DNA of 64,000 bases from Pseudomonas lijiangensis (GTDB lineage: Bacteria; Pseudomonadota; Gammaproteobacteria; Pseudomonadales; Pseudomonadaceae), in assembly GCF_018968705.1 (NCBI RefSeq), contig NZ_CP076668.1, forward strand, positions 1,995,001-2,059,000, read 5' to 3'. Below the pieces are notes generated by a model. The model saw only the letters and a program-made list of their open reading frames with translations, searched no databases and was not told the origin of the DNA. A program made the translations under genes and the position numbers. Below, piece by piece: positions 40,365 to 52,516 of the stretch (its first letter is position 1; each line of letters begins with the position of its first letter).

Positions 40365-42767
40365 TTGAAAAAATCCACCACAGCACCCAGCTCTGTTCCG
40401 CTCTGGCGGCAGCAACTGCATTATCGGCTCAAGGAAGGTGCACTGATTGCCTTTGGTGCCTTGTGCCTGTACCTGATGATGGCTCTGTTGACCTACGATC
40501 AGAGCGATCCGGGCTGGAGCCATACCAGCAGCTCCGCGCAAGTCCAGAACGCCGCAGGCCGTGCGGGTGCCTTCTGCGCCGATATCCTGTTCATGGTCGT
40601 GGGCTATTTCGCCTATATTTTCCCGTTGTTGCTGGCCATCAAGGCCTGGCAGGTCTTCAGTCAGCGTCACGAGCCGTGGCAGTGGAGCGGCTGGCTGTTC
40701 TCCTGGCGCCTGATCGGTCTGGTATTCCTGATTCTGGCCGGTGCAGCGCTGGCGCATATCCACTTTCATTTTGCGGCAGGCTTTCCGGGCTCTGCGGGTG
40801 GCGTGCTGGGTGAAGTGCTTGGCGATCTGGCCAAGAAAGCCCTCAACATCCAGGGCAGCACGTTGCTGTTCATTGCCTTGTTCCTGTTCGGCCTGACGGT
40901 ATTCACCGACCTGTCCTGGTTCAAGGTCATGGATGTGACCGGCAAGATCACCCTCGACCTCTTCGAACTCATCCAGAGTGCCGCCAACCGCTGGTGGGTC
41001 GCTCGTACCGAGCGTAAGCAGATGGTCGCGCAGTTGCGTGAAGTCGACATGCGTGTCGACGAAGTGGTGGCGCCGGTTGTTCCCGATCGTCGTGAGCAGG
41101 TCAAGGCCCGTGAACGTCTGATCGAGCGTGAAGAATCCCTGAGCAAACACATGACCGAGCGCGAGAAACACGTGCCGGCGGTCATTGCTCCGGCACCTGC
41201 CAAGGCGCCCGAGCCGAGCAAGCGTGTCCAGAAAGAGAAGCAGGTGCCGTTGTTTGTCGACAGCGCCATCGAAGGCACCTTGCCGCCTATCTCGATTCTC
41301 GACCCGGCCGAAAAGAAACAGCTCAACTATTCGCCGGAATCTCTGGCTGCCGTGGGCCATCTGCTGGAAATCAAGCTCAAGGAGTTCGGTGTCGAGGTGT
41401 CGGTGGATTCCATCCATCCGGGGCCGGTCATTACACGCTACGAAATCCAGCCTGCCGCCGGGGTCAAGGTCAGCCGTATTGCCAACCTTGCCAAGGACCT
41501 TGCACGCTCTCTGGCCGTGACCAGCGTCCGTGTGGTCGAGGTGATTCCCGGCAAGACCACCGTCGGTATCGAAATCCCCAACGAAGACCGTCAGATCGTG
41601 CGGTTTTCCGAGGTGCTGTCCTCGCCCGAGTACGACAATGCCAAGTCGCCGGTTACCCTGGCGCTGGGTCATGACATCGGTGGCCGTCCGGTCATCACGG
41701 ATCTGGCGAAGATGCCTCACCTGCTGGTGGCCGGTACGACCGGTTCCGGTAAGTCCGTGGGCGTGAACGCCATGATCCTGTCGATCCTGTTCAAGTCCGG
41801 CCCGGAAGACGCCAAGCTGATCATGATCGACCCGAAAATGCTTGAATTGTCGATCTACGAAGGCATTCCGCACTTGCTGTGCCCGGTCGTGACCGACATG
41901 AAGGATGCCGCCAACGCCCTGCGCTGGAGCGTTGCCGAGATGGAGCGCCGCTACAAGCTGATGGCGGCCATGGGCGTGCGTAACCTTGCCGGCTTCAACC
42001 GCAAGATCAAGGACGCCGAGGAAGAGGGCAACCCGATTTCCGACCCGATGTATCGTCGTGAAAGTATCCATGACGAAGCGCCGTTGCTCACCACTTTGCC
42101 GACCATCGTGGTGGTGGTCGACGAGTTCGCCGACATGATGATGATTGTCGGCAAGAAGGTTGAAGAACTCATTGCCCGTATCGCCCAGAAGGCCCGTGCC
42201 GCCGGTATTCACCTGATCCTGGCAACCCAGCGCCCGTCGGTGGACGTCATCACCGGTCTGATCAAGGCCAACATCCCGACGCGCATGGCCTTCCAGGTAT
42301 CGAGCAAGATCGACTCGCGGACCATCATCGACCAGGGTGGCGCCGAACAACTGCTTGGCCATGGTGACATGCTGTACATGCCGCCGGGCACCAGCCTGCC
42401 GATTCGTGTGCATGGCGCGTTCGTATCCGACGAGGAAGTCCACCGTGTGGTAGAAGCCTGGAAAATGCGTGGCACGCCAAACTACAACGACGATATTCTG
42501 GCTGGTGTCGAAGAGGCCGGTAGCGGCTTCGATGGCGGCAGCGGTGAAGGCGGTGACGACAGCGAGAGCGATGCCTTGTATGACGAGGCAGTGAAGTTCG
42601 TTCTTGAAAGCCGTCGTGCATCGATTTCGGCTGTGCAGCGTAAACTCAAGATTGGCTACAACCGTGCTGCGCGGATGATCGAGGCGATGGAAATGGCAGG
42701 TGTCGTGACAGCCATGAACACCAACGGCTCGCGTGAAGTCATTGCACCCGGCCCGATGCGCGACTGA
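40365..42767 (+). CDS. ftsK: DNA translocase FtsK
   Basis: FtsK is a septal DNA pump that clears the chromosome from the division site and activates XerCD at dif. The 800-residue protein has four N-terminal transmembrane segments (~25-170) and a linker of ~100 residues rich in charged heptads (~210-290). The RecA-like motor has Walker A GTTGSGKS (457-464) and Walker [15 protein letters not shown]. The gamma winged-helix domain (~735-800; [21 protein letters not shown]) reads KOPS. The start is TTG at 40365 after AGGA. The linker is short compared with E. coli FtsK, as usual in Pseudomonas. Confidence 0.96.
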   Translation: MKKSTTAPSSVPLWRQQLHYRLKEGALIAFGALCLYLMMALLTYDQSDPGWSHTSSSAQVQNAAGRAGAFCADILFMVVGYFAYIFPLLLAIKAWQVFSQRHEPWQWSGWLFSWRLIGLVFLILAGAALAHIHFHFAAGFPGSAGGVLGEVLGDLAKKALNIQGSTLLFIALFLFGLTVFTDLSWFKVMDVTGKITLDLFELIQSAANRWWVARTERKQMVAQLREVDMRVDEVVAPVVPDRREQVKARERLIEREESLSKHMTEREKHVPAVIAPAPAKAPEPSKRVQKEKQVPLFVDSAIEGTLPPISILDPAEKKQLNYSPESLAAVGHLLEIKLKEFGVEVSVDSIHPGPVITRYEIQPAAGVKVSRIANLAKDLARSLAVTSVRVVEVIPGKTTVGIEIPNEDRQIVRFSEVLSSPEYDNAKSPVTLALGHDIGGRPVITDLAKMPHLLVAGTTGSGKSVGVNAMILSILFKSGPEDAKLIMIDPKMLELSIYEGIPHLLCPVVTDMKDAANALRWSVAEMERRYKLMAAMGVRNLAGFNRKIKDAEEEGNPISDPMYRRESIHDEAPLLTTLPTIVVVVDEFADMMMIVGKKVEELIARIAQKARAAGIHLILATQRPSVDVITGLIKANIPTRMAFQVSSKIDSRTIIDQGGAEQLLGHGDMLYMPPGTSLPIRVHGAFVSDEEVHRVVEAWKMRGTPNYNDDILAGVEEAGSGFDGGSGEGGDDSESDALYDEAVKFVLESRRASISAVQRKLKIGYNRAARMIEAMEMAGVVTAMNTNGSREVIAPGPMRD

Positions 42768-42836
42768 TTTAATCCCATAGCGCAGGCAGCGTGCCAGACA
42801 CGCCGTCTGCGCTTCATGAATCCAATGAGGAATCCC

Positions 42837-43460
42837 ATGCGTCTTATCCGCATGTTATTGGCAACTGCACTGACTTTCTCCGCGATCCCGGCCCATGCCG
42901 ACAGCAAGGACGTGGCGCGCCTGACCCAGTTGCTGGAAAAATCCCAGACCCTGACTGCCCGTTTTTCCCAGTTGACGCTGGACGGCAGCGGCACGCAATT
43001 GCAGGAAACCTCGGGTGAAATGACCCTGCAGCGTCCAGGCCTGTTCAACTGGCACACCGATGCACCCCAGGAGCAGTTGATGGTCTCCGACGGCAAGAAG
43101 GTTTCCCTCTGGGACCCGGACTTGCAGCAGGTCACCATCAAGACCCTGGATCAGCGCCTGACCCAGACGCCAGCCTTGTTGCTGTCCGGTGATGTATCGA
43201 AGATCAGCGAGAGCTTTGATATCACGGCCAAGGAAGCGGGCGGTGTGATCGACTTCGTCCTGAAGCCCAAGACCAAGGACACCCTGTTCGATAACCTGCG
43301 TCTGTCCTTCCGCAATGGCATCATCAACGACATGCAGTTGATCGACAGCGTGGGCCAGCGCACCAATATCCTGTTCACCGGCGTCAAGGCCAACGAGCCA
43401 ATCGCCGCCAGCAAGTTCAAGTTCGACATTCCCAAAGGTGCCGATGTCATCCAGGAATAA
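42837..43460 (+). CDS. lolA: Outer-membrane lipoprotein carrier protein LolA
   Basis: LolA carries lipoproteins across the periplasm from LolCDE to LolB. The 207-residue protein has a signal peptide [21 protein letters not shown] (residues 1-21). The mature beta-barrel has [32 protein letters not shown] and [23 protein letters not shown] 42837 has GAGGA five bases upstream. It sits between ftsK and rarA in an order shared by most gammaproteobacteria (ftsK-lolA-rarA-serS). Confidence 0.95.
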   Translation: MRLIRMLLATALTFSAIPAHADSKDVARLTQLLEKSQTLTARFSQLTLDGSGTQLQETSGEMTLQRPGLFNWHTDAPQEQLMVSDGKKVSLWDPDLQQVTIKTLDQRLTQTPALLLSGDVSKISESFDITAKEAGGVIDFVLKPKTKDTLFDNLRLSFRNGIINDMQLIDSVGQRTNILFTGVKANEPIAASKFKFDIPKGADVIQE

Positions 43461-43479
43461 AGGGGCTTAACCTCAGATC

Positions 43480-44801
43480 ATGGACCTGTTTCGTAGCGAA
43501 CCGATAGCTCAGCCACTGGCTGCACGCCTGCGTGCGACCAATCTGGACGAGTATGTCGGTCAGGAGCACCTGCTCGCTCATGGCAAGCCTCTGCGTGAGG
43601 CGCTGGAGCAGGGCGCTCTGCACTCCATGATCTTCTGGGGCCCGCCGGGTGTCGGTAAAACCACCCTGGCGAAGCTGCTGGCCAAGGTGTCGGATGCGCA
43701 TTTCGAGACCGTTTCGGCCGTGCTGGCCGGGGTCAAGGAAATCCGTCAGGCCGTCGAAGTGGCCAAGCAGCAGGCCGGGCAATACGGTCGCCGTACCATC
43801 CTGTTTGTCGATGAGGTCCATCGCTTCAACAAGTCGCAGCAGGATGCCTTCTTGCCATACGTTGAAGACGGCACGCTGATTTTCATCGGCGCGACCACTG
43901 AAAACCCTTCATTCGAGCTGAACAACGCCTTGCTCTCGCGAGCGCGGGTCTATGTGCTCAAGAGCCTCGACGAAGCCGCCTTGCGCAAGCTGGTGCATCG
44001 GGCGTTGAACGAAGAGCGCGGCTTGGGCAAACATCAGTTGAGCCTGAGCGATGAAGGCTTCGAGATGTTGATGGCGGCGGCTGACGGTGACGGTCGGCGC
44101 ATGCTCAATTTGCTGGAAAACGCCTCCGACCTTGCCGAAGATGGCTCGCAGATCAGTGTCGACCTGCTGCAAAGCCTGCTGGGTGACAGCCGTCGTCGTT
44201 TCGACAAGGGCGGTGAAGCGTTTTACGACCAGATATCGGCGCTGCACAAATCCATTCGTGGCTCAAACCCCGATGCGGCCCTGTACTGGTTTGCACGGAT
44301 GATCGATGGTGGCTGCGACCCGTTGTATCTGGCGCGTCGCGTGGTGCGCATGGCCAGCGAAGATATCGGCAATGCCGACCCTCGCGCCTTGCCGCTGTGC
44401 ATGTCCGCCTGGGATGTGCAGGAACGGCTTGGCAGCCCCGAAGGCGAGCTGGCGGTGGCCCAGGCCATTGTCTACCTGGCCTGCGCGCCCAAGAGCAATG
44501 CGGTGTACATGGGGTTCAAGGCGGCGATGCGCGAAGCCACCGAGCATGGCTCGCTGGAAGTCCCGCTGCATTTGCGCAACGCACCGACCAAGCTCATGAA
44601 GCAACTGGGCTATGGCGAAGAATACCGCTATGCCCACGACGAACCCGATGCCTACGCGGCCGGTGAAGACTACTTCCCTGAAGATCTGGAACCCCGCGAG
44701 TATTACAAGCCGGTGCCTCGTGGCCTGGAGCTCAAGATCGGCGAAAAGCTCAAACATCTGGCTTCATTGGACGCCGCCAGCCCTCGTCAGCGGAGAAAGT
44801 A

Positions 44802-44802
<1 letters not shown>
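43480..44802 (+). CDS. rarA: Replication-associated recombination protein RarA (MgsA)
   Basis: RarA is an AAA+ ATPase of the clamp-loader class that acts at stalled replication forks and binds SSB. The 440-residue protein has Walker A GPPGVGKT (54-61), Walker [17 protein letters not shown], sensor 1 [21 protein letters not shown], and the C-terminal tetramerisation part with [23 protein letters not shown]. It starts 20 bases after lolA and its stop overlaps the crcB GTG by one base. Confidence 0.95.
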
Positions 44803-46473
<1,671 letters not shown>

Positions 46474-47868
46474 ATGGAATTCCTGCCGCTGTTCCACAAT
46501 CTGCGTGGCAGTTGGGTGCTGGTCGTCGGTGGCGGCGAGATTGCCTTGCGCAAGTCTCGCCTGCTGGCCGAAGCCGGTGCGCTGTTGCGGGTGGTTGCGC
46601 CCGACATCGAAGAACAACTGCGCGAACTGGTCGAGCGCAGCGGTGGCGAATTGATCCTTCGCGGTTACAGCGAAGGCGATCTGGACGGCTGTGTGCTGGT
46701 GATTGCCGCCACCGACGATGAACCCCTCAATGCCCAGGTGTCCCAGGACGCCAGGCAGCGTTGTGTTCCCGTCAATGTGGTGGATGCGCCTGCCTTGTGC
46801 TCGGTCATCTTCCCGGCCATTGTCGACCGCTCACCTCTGGTGATTGCGGTCTCCAGTGGCGGCGATGCACCTGTGCTGGCGCGTTTGATCCGCGCCAAGC
46901 TGGAAACCTGGATACCTTCGACCTACGGTCAGTTGGCCGGGCTTGCGGCGCGCTTTCGCAATCAGGTCAAAGGGCTGCTCCCGGACGTGCAGCGGCGTCG
47001 GGCGTTCTGGGAAGATGTTTTCCAGGGGCCTATCGCCGACCGGCAACTGGCCGGGCAGGGCAGCGAAGCCGAACGGCTGCTGATTGCCAAGATCGCAGGC
47101 GATGCTCCCAAGGCGCAGGGTGAGGTTTATCTGGTGGGTGCCGGTCCTGGTGATCCGGACCTGCTGACCTTCCGTGCCTTGCGTCTTATGCAGCAAGCCG
47201 ATGTGGTGCTGTATGACCGTCTGGTGGCTCCAGCCATTCTTGATCTTTGCCGTCGTGATGCCGAGCGTGTCTACGTGGGCAAGCGTCGCGCCGAACACGC
47301 TCTGCCTCAGGACCAGATCAACCAGCAACTGGTTACCCTGGCCAAAGAGGGCAAGCGCGTTGTACGTCTGAAGGGCGGTGATCCGTTCATCTTCGGCCGT
47401 GGTGGCGAAGAGATCGAAGAACTGGCTTCCCATGGCATTCCGTTCCAGGTCGTGCCGGGCATCACGGCGGCCAGTGGTTGCGCGGCTTATGCCGGGATTC
47501 CGCTGACCCATCGCGATTATGCCCAGTCGGTGCGGTTCATCACCGGGCACCTGAAGGACGGCACCAGCAATCTGCCTTGGGATGATCTGGTTTCGCCTGC
47601 GCAAACCCTGGTGTTCTACATGGGTTTGATCGGGCTGCCGATCATCTGCGAACAACTGATCAAGCATGGTCGGTCGGCGGATACACCGGCTGCATTGATC
47701 CAGCAGGGCACGACTTCCAACCAGCGCGTCTTCACGGGCACCCTGGCCAACCTGCCTCAACTGGTGGCAGAGCATGAGGTTCATGCTCCGACACTGGTGA
47801 TCGTGGGTGAAGTGGTCGTGTTGCGCGAAAAACTGGCCTGGTTCGAAGGCGCCCAAGCCAGCGTCTGA
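46474..47868 (+). CDS. cysG: Siroheme synthase CysG (trifunctional)
   Basis: CysG makes siroheme, the cofactor of sulfite and nitrite reductases, from uroporphyrinogen III. The 464-residue fusion has an N-terminal precorrin-2 dehydrogenase/ferrochelatase (1-~205). That part shows the NAD site [11 protein letters not shown] and the [20 protein letters not shown] region with the serine phosphorylated in Salmonella. The C-terminal SUMT domain (~215-460) has [39 protein letters not shown] and [24 protein letters not shown] directly follows the serS stop (TAAATG), suggesting coupling. Confidence 0.96.
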   Translation: MEFLPLFHNLRGSWVLVVGGGEIALRKSRLLAEAGALLRVVAPDIEEQLRELVERSGGELILRGYSEGDLDGCVLVIAATDDEPLNAQVSQDARQRCVPVNVVDAPALCSVIFPAIVDRSPLVIAVSSGGDAPVLARLIRAKLETWIPSTYGQLAGLAARFRNQVKGLLPDVQRRRAFWEDVFQGPIADRQLAGQGSEAERLLIAKIAGDAPKAQGEVYLVGAGPGDPDLLTFRALRLMQQADVVLYDRLVAPAILDLCRRDAERVYVGKRRAEHALPQDQINQQLVTLAKEGKRVVRLKGGDPFIFGRGGEEIEELASHGIPFQVVPGITAASGCAAYAGIPLTHRDYAQSVRFITGHLKDGTSNLPWDDLVSPAQTLVFYMGLIGLPIICEQLIKHGRSADTPAALIQQGTTSNQRVFTGTLANLPQLVAEHEVHAPTLVIVGEVVVLREKLAWFEGAQASV

Positions 47869-47885
47869 TGCTTCGGATAGCCCAT

Positions 47886-47974
47886 GTGGGAGGCAGCTTG
47901 CTGGCGACTTCAGTGTACAGACGCAGAATGTCTGCCGGTTTTGATGCCTTTTTCGCCAGCAAGCTGCCTCCTAC
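47886..47974. repeat. REPIN (inverted REP pair), family B, copy 2
   Basis: The arms at 47886-47907 and 47952-47974 (GGAGGCAGCTTGCTGGCGA and its complement) surround a 44-base spacer. It lies between convergent cysG and the glutathionyl-hydroquinone reductase. The spacer (CAGACGCAGAATGTCTGCCGG) is, in reverse complement, close to that of the copy at 30657. Confidence 0.85.
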
Positions 47975-47989
47975 AAGTCCGTTTGCGCC

Positions 47990-49000
47990 TTAACTGATCG
48001 GCATTGCCTCGTAGATTCCCTTGCCCGGCAAGCGCTCGCGATCATGGCTGGCTTCCAGATTCAATGCCGGGCCTTTCGGGATAATGCCTGTCGGATTGAT
48101 AGTGCGATGGCTGGCGTAGTAATGGCCTTTGATGTGCTCAAGGTCTACTGTTTCGGCAATCCCCGGCCATTGATACAACTCCCGCAGCCAGTTGCTCAGG
48201 TTGGGATAGTCGGCGATGCGCCGCAGGTTGCACTTGAAGTGGCTGTAATACACCGCATCGAAACGTACGATGGTGGTGAAGAGCCGGACATCGGCTTCGG
48301 TCAGGTATTCACCCGCCAGATAGCGATTTTCTCCCAGCAGCTTTTCCAGCACATCCAGCTCGGTGAACAAGGCATCGAAGGCTTCTTCGTAGGCACCTTG
48401 TGAAGTGGCAAAGCCTGCCCGGTACACACCGTTATTGACGTTGGGGTAAATCTGCTCGTTGAGCATGTCGATCCTGGCTTGCAGTGTGCTCGGGTACAAG
48501 TCCAGACGATTGCCGGTCAGCTCGTCGAACGCCGAGTTGAACATGCGGATGATTTCCGCCGACTCGTTGCTGACGATACGCTGCTGCTGTTTGTCCCACA
48601 GCACAGGCACCGTGACGCGGCCAGTGTAGTTGGCATCGTCTGCGGTGTAGCGCTGATGGAGAAACTGCAGGTTGTCGAGTTGATCGCCCGTCGAGCCGGT
48701 CTGTGGGTCGAAGGTCCAGCCGTTTTCCAGCATCAGCCAGCTGACCACCGAGACATCGATCAGGTTTTCCAGGCCCTTGAGCTTGCGCAGGATCAGTGTC
48801 CGGTGAGCCCATGGGCAGGCCAGGGACACATACAGATGGTAGCGACCGGCCTGGGCTGCAAAGCCGCCTTCACCGCTTGGCCCGGCTTTGCCGCTGGCCG
48901 TGACCCAGTTGCGACGTTGGGCATTCTCTCGCTGGAATGCCCCGTCCTTGCTGCTTTCGTACCACTGGTCATGCCAGCGTCCTTCGATGAGAAGGCCCAT
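47990..49000 (-). CDS. Glutathionyl-hydroquinone reductase (YqjG/PcpF family)
   Basis: This Xi-class glutathione transferase reduces glutathionyl-hydroquinones with glutathione. The 336-residue protein has the catalytic cysteine Cys62 in SLACPWAHRTLI, the thioredoxin-fold segment VPVLWDKQQQRIVSNESAEIIRMFN, and the helical domain ending TGIIPKGPALNLEASHDRERL. ATG 49000 follows GGAG by six bases, which decides against an upstream start at 49012. It is a single gene between a REPIN and the ybiB-tus block. Confidence 0.92.
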   Translation of the reverse strand: MGLLIEGRWHDQWYESSKDGAFQRENAQRRNWVTASGKAGPSGEGGFAAQAGRYHLYVSLACPWAHRTLILRKLKGLENLIDVSVVSWLMLENGWTFDPQTGSTGDQLDNLQFLHQRYTADDANYTGRVTVPVLWDKQQQRIVSNESAEIIRMFNSAFDELTGNRLDLYPSTLQARIDMLNEQIYPNVNNGVYRAGFATSQGAYEEAFDALFTELDVLEKLLGENRYLAGEYLTEADVRLFTTIVRFDAVYYSHFKCNLRRIADYPNLSNWLRELYQWPGIAETVDLEHIKGHYYASHRTINPTGIIPKGPALNLEASHDRERLPGKGIYEAMPIS

Positions 49001-49107
49001 GTCTGACTCCAATCTGTAAATGAATATAGGTTGTGAGTCAGTCTAATCGGGTTGGTTCGACAGAAAAGCGCAAACAATGGGCTTTCATGATCGAGTAAAT
49101 CGATAGG

Positions 49108-50109
49108 TTACAGGGCCTTGTCCCGACGATCCCAGAAGACTTGAGCCTGCTCGAAAGCTTCCTCACGCGCAATACCGAGCCCGCGCAACGCCAGGGCGAT
49201 GGTGGAAATCAGGGCGAGTTGCGGATAACTGTCCTCTGTTTCGCCACGCCACAGGGTCACCAGTTGCTGGGGATCCAGCGTTGCAGGCTTGACGTGGCGC
49301 CTTGGCGAGAGCGCAGGCCATTCCTCGTCCCAGGCTTGCCCATTGCTGGTGCCATACAAGTGGCTGATGGTGTCGGGGTTGATCTCGATTTCGCCGCCAT
49401 CGCCTTTGACGACAATGGCATTGTCTCCCAGCAGCGTGCTGGCTTCGCGATGCACGCTTTGATAGCCGGGGTGAAAGATACTTTGCAGGCCGCAGCGGGC
49501 ATTCAGCGGGTTGAGGACCCTGGCCAGCGAGTGAATCGGCGAGCGCAGGCCCAGGGTGTTACGCAGATCGATCATGCGCTGCAACTGTGGAGCCCAGTCA
49601 CCCAGCGGGATAAACGCCAGATTGTGTTGCTCCAGTGCGCCTTCCACCGCCTGCCAGTTGCGGCAGAGCGGGATATCCAGCAGGCCGAGCAACTGCTCCG
49701 TATACAGCCGCCCCGCGGTATGCGCGCCGCCGCCATGGAGCAGCACCTTGATGCCGTTCTGCGCCAGGCACTTGGCAGCCAGCAGATACCAGGGCAGGTG
49801 ACGCTTCTTGCCGGCGTAAGTCGGCCAGTCGATATCCACCTGCATGGGCGGAGCGGTCAGGCGTTCGCGGACGGCTTCGGTGAAACCGGCCAGTTCTTCC
49901 GGGCTCTCTTCCTTGTGGCGCAATAGCATCAGGAAGGCGCCGAGTTGCGTGTCCTCGACCTTTTCGTCAAGCAGCATGCCCATGGCTTCCCGGGCTTCTT
50001 CGCGGGTCAGGTTGCGGGCGCCGCGCTTGCCTTTGCCCAGAATGCGGACGAACTGGGCAAAAGGATGCTCGGCAGGTGTTTCTGTGACGAGGGGAGCGTA
50101 ATCGTTCAT
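49108..50109 (-). CDS. ybiB: YbiB-like DNA-binding protein (TrpD2 family)
   Basis: A 333-residue homologue of anthranilate phosphoribosyltransferase that lacks its enzyme activity in E. coli, where YbiB binds nucleic acid and is LexA-regulated. The N-terminal helical domain (FAQFVRILGKGKRGARNLTREEAREAMGMLL) and the nucleoside-phosphorylase-like core (KVLLHGGGAHTAGRLYTEQLL...NPLNARCGLQSIFHPGY) are complete. ATG 50109 overlaps the tusE stop by four bases (ATGA), so it is co-translated with the tRNA sulfur relay genes. Confidence 0.85.
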   Translation of the reverse strand: MNDYAPLVTETPAEHPFAQFVRILGKGKRGARNLTREEAREAMGMLLDEKVEDTQLGAFLMLLRHKEESPEELAGFTEAVRERLTAPPMQVDIDWPTYAGKKRHLPWYLLAAKCLAQNGIKVLLHGGGAHTAGRLYTEQLLGLLDIPLCRNWQAVEGALEQHNLAFIPLGDWAPQLQRMIDLRNTLGLRSPIHSLARVLNPLNARCGLQSIFHPGYQSVHREASTLLGDNAIVVKGDGGEIEINPDTISHLYGTSNGQAWDEEWPALSPRRHVKPATLDPQQLVTLWRGETEDSYPQLALISTIALALRGLGIAREEAFEQAQVFWDRRDKAL

Positions 50110-50441
50110 ATGCAATTGGTCGGCTTCGGCAGGCCCGCCAGCTTGGCGGCCAGTTTGGCGGGAGTGCCATTGAACAGGCGGTTGAGGTGCATACTGTTGC
50201 CTTTCTCCGGCCCCAGCTTGAGTGCCGTGTACTTGATCAACGGGCGCGTGGCAGGCGAGAGCTGAAATTCCCCGTAGAAATTGCGCAGCAGCTCCAGGAT
50301 TTCCACATGCTCGGGACTCAAAGCGATACCTTCCTCGCTCGCCAGCGCATGGGCCACTTCCAGGGACCAGTCGTTCAGGTCCTGTAGAAAGCCATCCTTA
50401 TCCAGCGCAATGCTGCGTTCGGCCACGATCAACTGTTTCAT
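50106..50441 (-). CDS. tusE: Sulfur relay protein TusE (DsrC family)
   Basis: TusE takes persulfide sulfur from TusBCD and hands it to MnmA for s2U34 synthesis. The 111-residue protein is of the DsrC type: DKDGFLQDLNDWSLEVAHALA, LELLRNFYGEFQLSPATRPLIKY, and the C-terminal Cys as the penultimate residue (PTNCI), which carries the persulfide. ATG 50441 overlaps the tusB stop (ATGA). An in-frame GTG at 50447 is possible. Confidence 0.93.
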   Translation of the reverse strand: MKQLIVAERSIALDKDGFLQDLNDWSLEVAHALASEEGIALSPEHVEILELLRNFYGEFQLSPATRPLIKYTALKLGPEKGNSMHLNRLFNGTPAKLAAKLAGLPKPTNCI

Positions 50442-50737
50442 AACCACGTATTGACCTTGTCAAAGCGGATCGAGAGCTCGACGAAGCCTGGGTAATCCAC
50501 AGCCGTTGCACCTTCAGGCAACAACAGATTGCGGGCTTTCAGGTCTTCATCCAGCGCGAACAGTTTGAGGGCGGGCAACTGTTTTTCCAGCGCCAGTCGC
50601 GGGGCGCTGGAGGGCATCAGTGCGTAAGTCGCATCGCCGCAGAGCAGAAGGCCGTCGTCCGGCCCCAGCAGGCTCAGGCAGCTTTCCAGACGGGTGTCGG
50701 CAAAGGGCGAGTGAGAAAGAACGTGCAAGGTAGCCAT
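50438..50737 (-). CDS. tusB: Sulfur relay protein TusB
   Basis: TusB is one of the three DsrEFH-like subunits of the TusBCD hexamer. The 99-residue protein begins MATLHVLSHSPFADTRLESCL and has DGLLLCGDATYAL, which matches the DsrH fold. It overlaps tusE at its end and shares one base with the tusC stop at its start. Confidence 0.9.
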   Translation of the reverse strand: MATLHVLSHSPFADTRLESCLSLLGPDDGLLLCGDATYALMPSSAPRLALEKQLPALKLFALDEDLKARNLLLPEGATAVDYPGFVELSIRFDKVNTWL

Positions 50738-51099
50738 CAGATCGTTATCACTTGGTCGTAGCGGTCAATAAGGGCCGATAAATCGGCTCTGGCGGACAGA
50801 TGATGGATGTCGTCAGCCAGTTCGTCATGGGCCATGCCGCGTGCTGCCAGGCTCTGGCCGCAGGCATAGACCTCTTCCACGCCAAACATCGACAGCGCTT
50901 TCAGGTTGGCGGTGAGGTCTTTCTGTTGGAGGGCCGAGGCGTTCTGCTGCGCAAGCAACTGAAACACGCCGTCGTCCATGAACAACAGGCCCACCGGCAA
51001 ATCATAGGCGCCGCCCGCCAGTACGATATCCAGCGCTTCCCGGGCGCTTGGGCCTGCCCACGGTGCCTGACGGCTGATGATCAACAGTGACTTGGCCAT
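50737..51099 (-). CDS. tusC: Sulfur relay protein TusC
   Basis: TusC is the DsrF-like subunit of TusBCD. The 120-residue protein starts MAKSLLIISRQAPWAGPSAREALD and has LFMDDGVFQLLAQQNASALQQKD and VYACGQSLAARGM. A strong ribosome site (GGAGG) lies within the end of tusD, one base upstream of the gene boundary. Confidence 0.92.
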   Translation of the reverse strand: MAKSLLIISRQAPWAGPSAREALDIVLAGGAYDLPVGLLFMDDGVFQLLAQQNASALQQKDLTANLKALSMFGVEEVYACGQSLAARGMAHDELADDIHHLSARADLSALIDRYDQVITI

Positions 51100-51100
51100 T

Positions 51101-51493
51101 TCAAGGCCCTCCGAAACAGATCAGTCGATCCGCCGATTGCACGGCATCGTGCAACTGGCCCAGTCCGGACAATTCCCAAGGCTCGAGGAGATTGGCGGAT
51201 GGGCGCTGATAGCGTTCGGCTTCCTCTGCATTCAGCACGCCACGACGCAGAGCGGCAGCGATGCACACCACGCCATCAAGCTGGTGCGTGGTGATGAAGT
51301 CACGCCATTGTCTGGGCAGATCCTGCTCATCCTGTGGCGACACGACATTGGCCGAAGCACTGTGAACGCCATCCTGATAGAAGAACAGACGCACAATCTC
51401 ATGGCCGCCTGCCAAGACCGCCTCTGCAAACTGCAGGGCGCGACGGGAAGAGGGCGCATGGGCCGCGGAAAAAAGGGATATGGCGAATTTCAT
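51101..51493 (-). CDS. tusD: Sulfur relay protein TusD
   Basis: TusD accepts persulfide sulfur from TusA on its conserved cysteine. The 130-residue protein has Cys77 in DGVVCIAAALRRGVLN, equivalent to E. coli Cys78, and the FFYQDGVHSASANVV block. I start at ATG 51493 (MKFAISLFSAAHAPSSRRAL); the 20 residues upstream in frame do not resemble the family. It is the first gene of tusD-C-B-E-ybiB, which with mnmA in this window gives most of the s2U34 pathway. Confidence 0.93.
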   Translation of the reverse strand: MKFAISLFSAAHAPSSRRALQFAEAVLAGGHEIVRLFFYQDGVHSASANVVSPQDEQDLPRQWRDFITTHQLDGVVCIAAALRRGVLNAEEAERYQRPSANLLEPWELSGLGQLHDAVQSADRLICFGGP

Positions 51494-51551
51494 TGTCGGC
51501 TCTGTCGGCGGAACATGCGCAATGATAAAGAATTCACGGACGCTGGACAGC

Positions 51552-51578
51552 AAAAAGCCCGCGAAGGCGGGCTTTTTG
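51552..51578. terminator. Bidirectional terminator before tusD
   Basis: AAAAAGCCCGC-GAA-GGCGGGCTTTTT ends the yccA-like gene upstream on the minus strand and stands clear of the tusD start. Confidence 0.88.
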
Positions 51579-51595
51579 TTGACGCCGTATGGCTA

Positions 51596-52267
51596 TCAGT
51601 CGTCGCGGCTCATGATGCCGAAGATCTGCAACAGGCTGACGAACAGGTTGTAGATCGATACATACAGGCTGACAGTCGCCATGATGTAGTTGCGCTCGCC
51701 GCCATGGATGATGGCGCTGGTCTGGAACAGAATGCAGACAGAGGAGAACAGCACGAAACCTGCGCTGATCGCCAGTTGCAGACCGCTGATCTCGAAGAAC
51801 AGGCTGGCCAGTACGGCACCCATCAGAACGAAGAAGCCGGCAGTGATGAAACCACCCAGGAAGCTCATGTCCTTGCGGGTCATCAGTACATAGGCCGACA
51901 GACCACCGAACACCAGAGCCGTCATCGCAAACGCCGAGCTGACAACTTCAGCGCCGCCCGACATGCCCAGGTAGCGGTTGAGGATCGGGCCCAGCAGGAA
52001 ACCCATGAAACCGGTCAGGGCGAACGTCGAAACCAGGCCCCACACCGAATCACGCAGCTTGTTGGTGAGGAAGAACAGGCCATAGAAGCCGATCAGCACC
52101 ACGAAAATGTTCGGGTAGCCGACGCGCATCTGCTGGGCTACGAATGCCATGACGCCGCTGAAAGCCAGGGTCAGAGCGAGAAGACCGTAAGTGTTGCGCA
52201 GGACACGACTAACCTCTAGCTGGTCGGCCTGCATGCCGGTTTTAAGGGCGTAATCCTGTTCGCGCAT
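51596..52267 (-). CDS. Bax inhibitor-1/YccA family inner-membrane protein
   Basis: A 223-residue membrane protein with seven transmembrane segments. It belongs to the BI-1/YccA (TMBIM) family: LRNTYGLLALTLAFSGVMAF near the start, the central GFMGFLLGPILNRYL, and the C-terminal SLYVSIYNLFVSLLQIFGI. In E. coli YccA modulates the FtsH protease; other members act as Ca2+ leak channels. The acidic MSRDD at the C-terminus fits the family. ATG 52267 has AAGGAG seven bases upstream. The P. aeruginosa gene at this position next to tus is the same type. Confidence 0.92.
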   Translation of the reverse strand: MREQDYALKTGMQADQLEVSRVLRNTYGLLALTLAFSGVMAFVAQQMRVGYPNIFVVLIGFYGLFFLTNKLRDSVWGLVSTFALTGFMGFLLGPILNRYLGMSGGAEVVSSAFAMTALVFGGLSAYVLMTRKDMSFLGGFITAGFFVLMGAVLASLFFEISGLQLAISAGFVLFSSVCILFQTSAIIHGGERNYIMATVSLYVSIYNLFVSLLQIFGIMSRDD

Positions 52268-52389
52268 TGCGAAACTCCTTCCTGTTGAAATGTTGAGTTG
52301 CAAAGATCATAACAGAGGCGCTGCAAGTGACCACCCAGAGAGTTTGACAGCTTGTTTCATTCCGGTATTATGGCGCCCGCAACGCAAGT

Positions 52390-52477
52390 GGAAGTATGGC
52401 CGAGTGGTTTAAGGCAGCAGTCTTGAAAACTGCCGACTGTAACAGGTCCTAGAGTTCGAATCTCTATGCTTCCGCCA
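52390..52477 (+). tRNA. tRNA-Ser (anticodon UGA)
   Basis: An 88-nt class II tRNA. The acceptor stem is GGAAGTA/TGCTTCC with the discriminator base and encoded CCA at 52475-52477. The anticodon loop CTTGAAA (52422-52428) has anticodon TGA. There is an extended variable arm, and TTCGAAT lies in the T loop. It reads UCA codons (and others by wobble). Together with the terminator at 52491 it closes the conserved block, and lies next to a variable region. Confidence 0.97.
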
Positions 52478-52490
52478 TATTCGATACGTC

Positions 52491-52516
52491 AAAGCCCTGA
52501 TTATTCAGGGCTTTTT
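52491..52516 (+). terminator. tRNA-Ser terminator
   Basis: AAAGCCCTGA-TTAT-TCAGGGCTTTTT lies 14 bases past the tRNA 3' end. Confidence 0.88.

Noticed and set aside
40075..40368. Possible 97-codon gene before ftsK
   Set aside because: No ribosome site, no recognisable product and it overlaps the ftsK start; more likely promoter region.
40320..42443. Minus-strand open frame of 707 codons
   Set aside because: Antisense to ftsK, which has intact Walker and gamma-domain motifs.
44650..44801. Fluoride riboswitch for crcB
   Set aside because: The bases upstream of crcB are rarA coding sequence and the genes overlap; no aptamer can be fitted.
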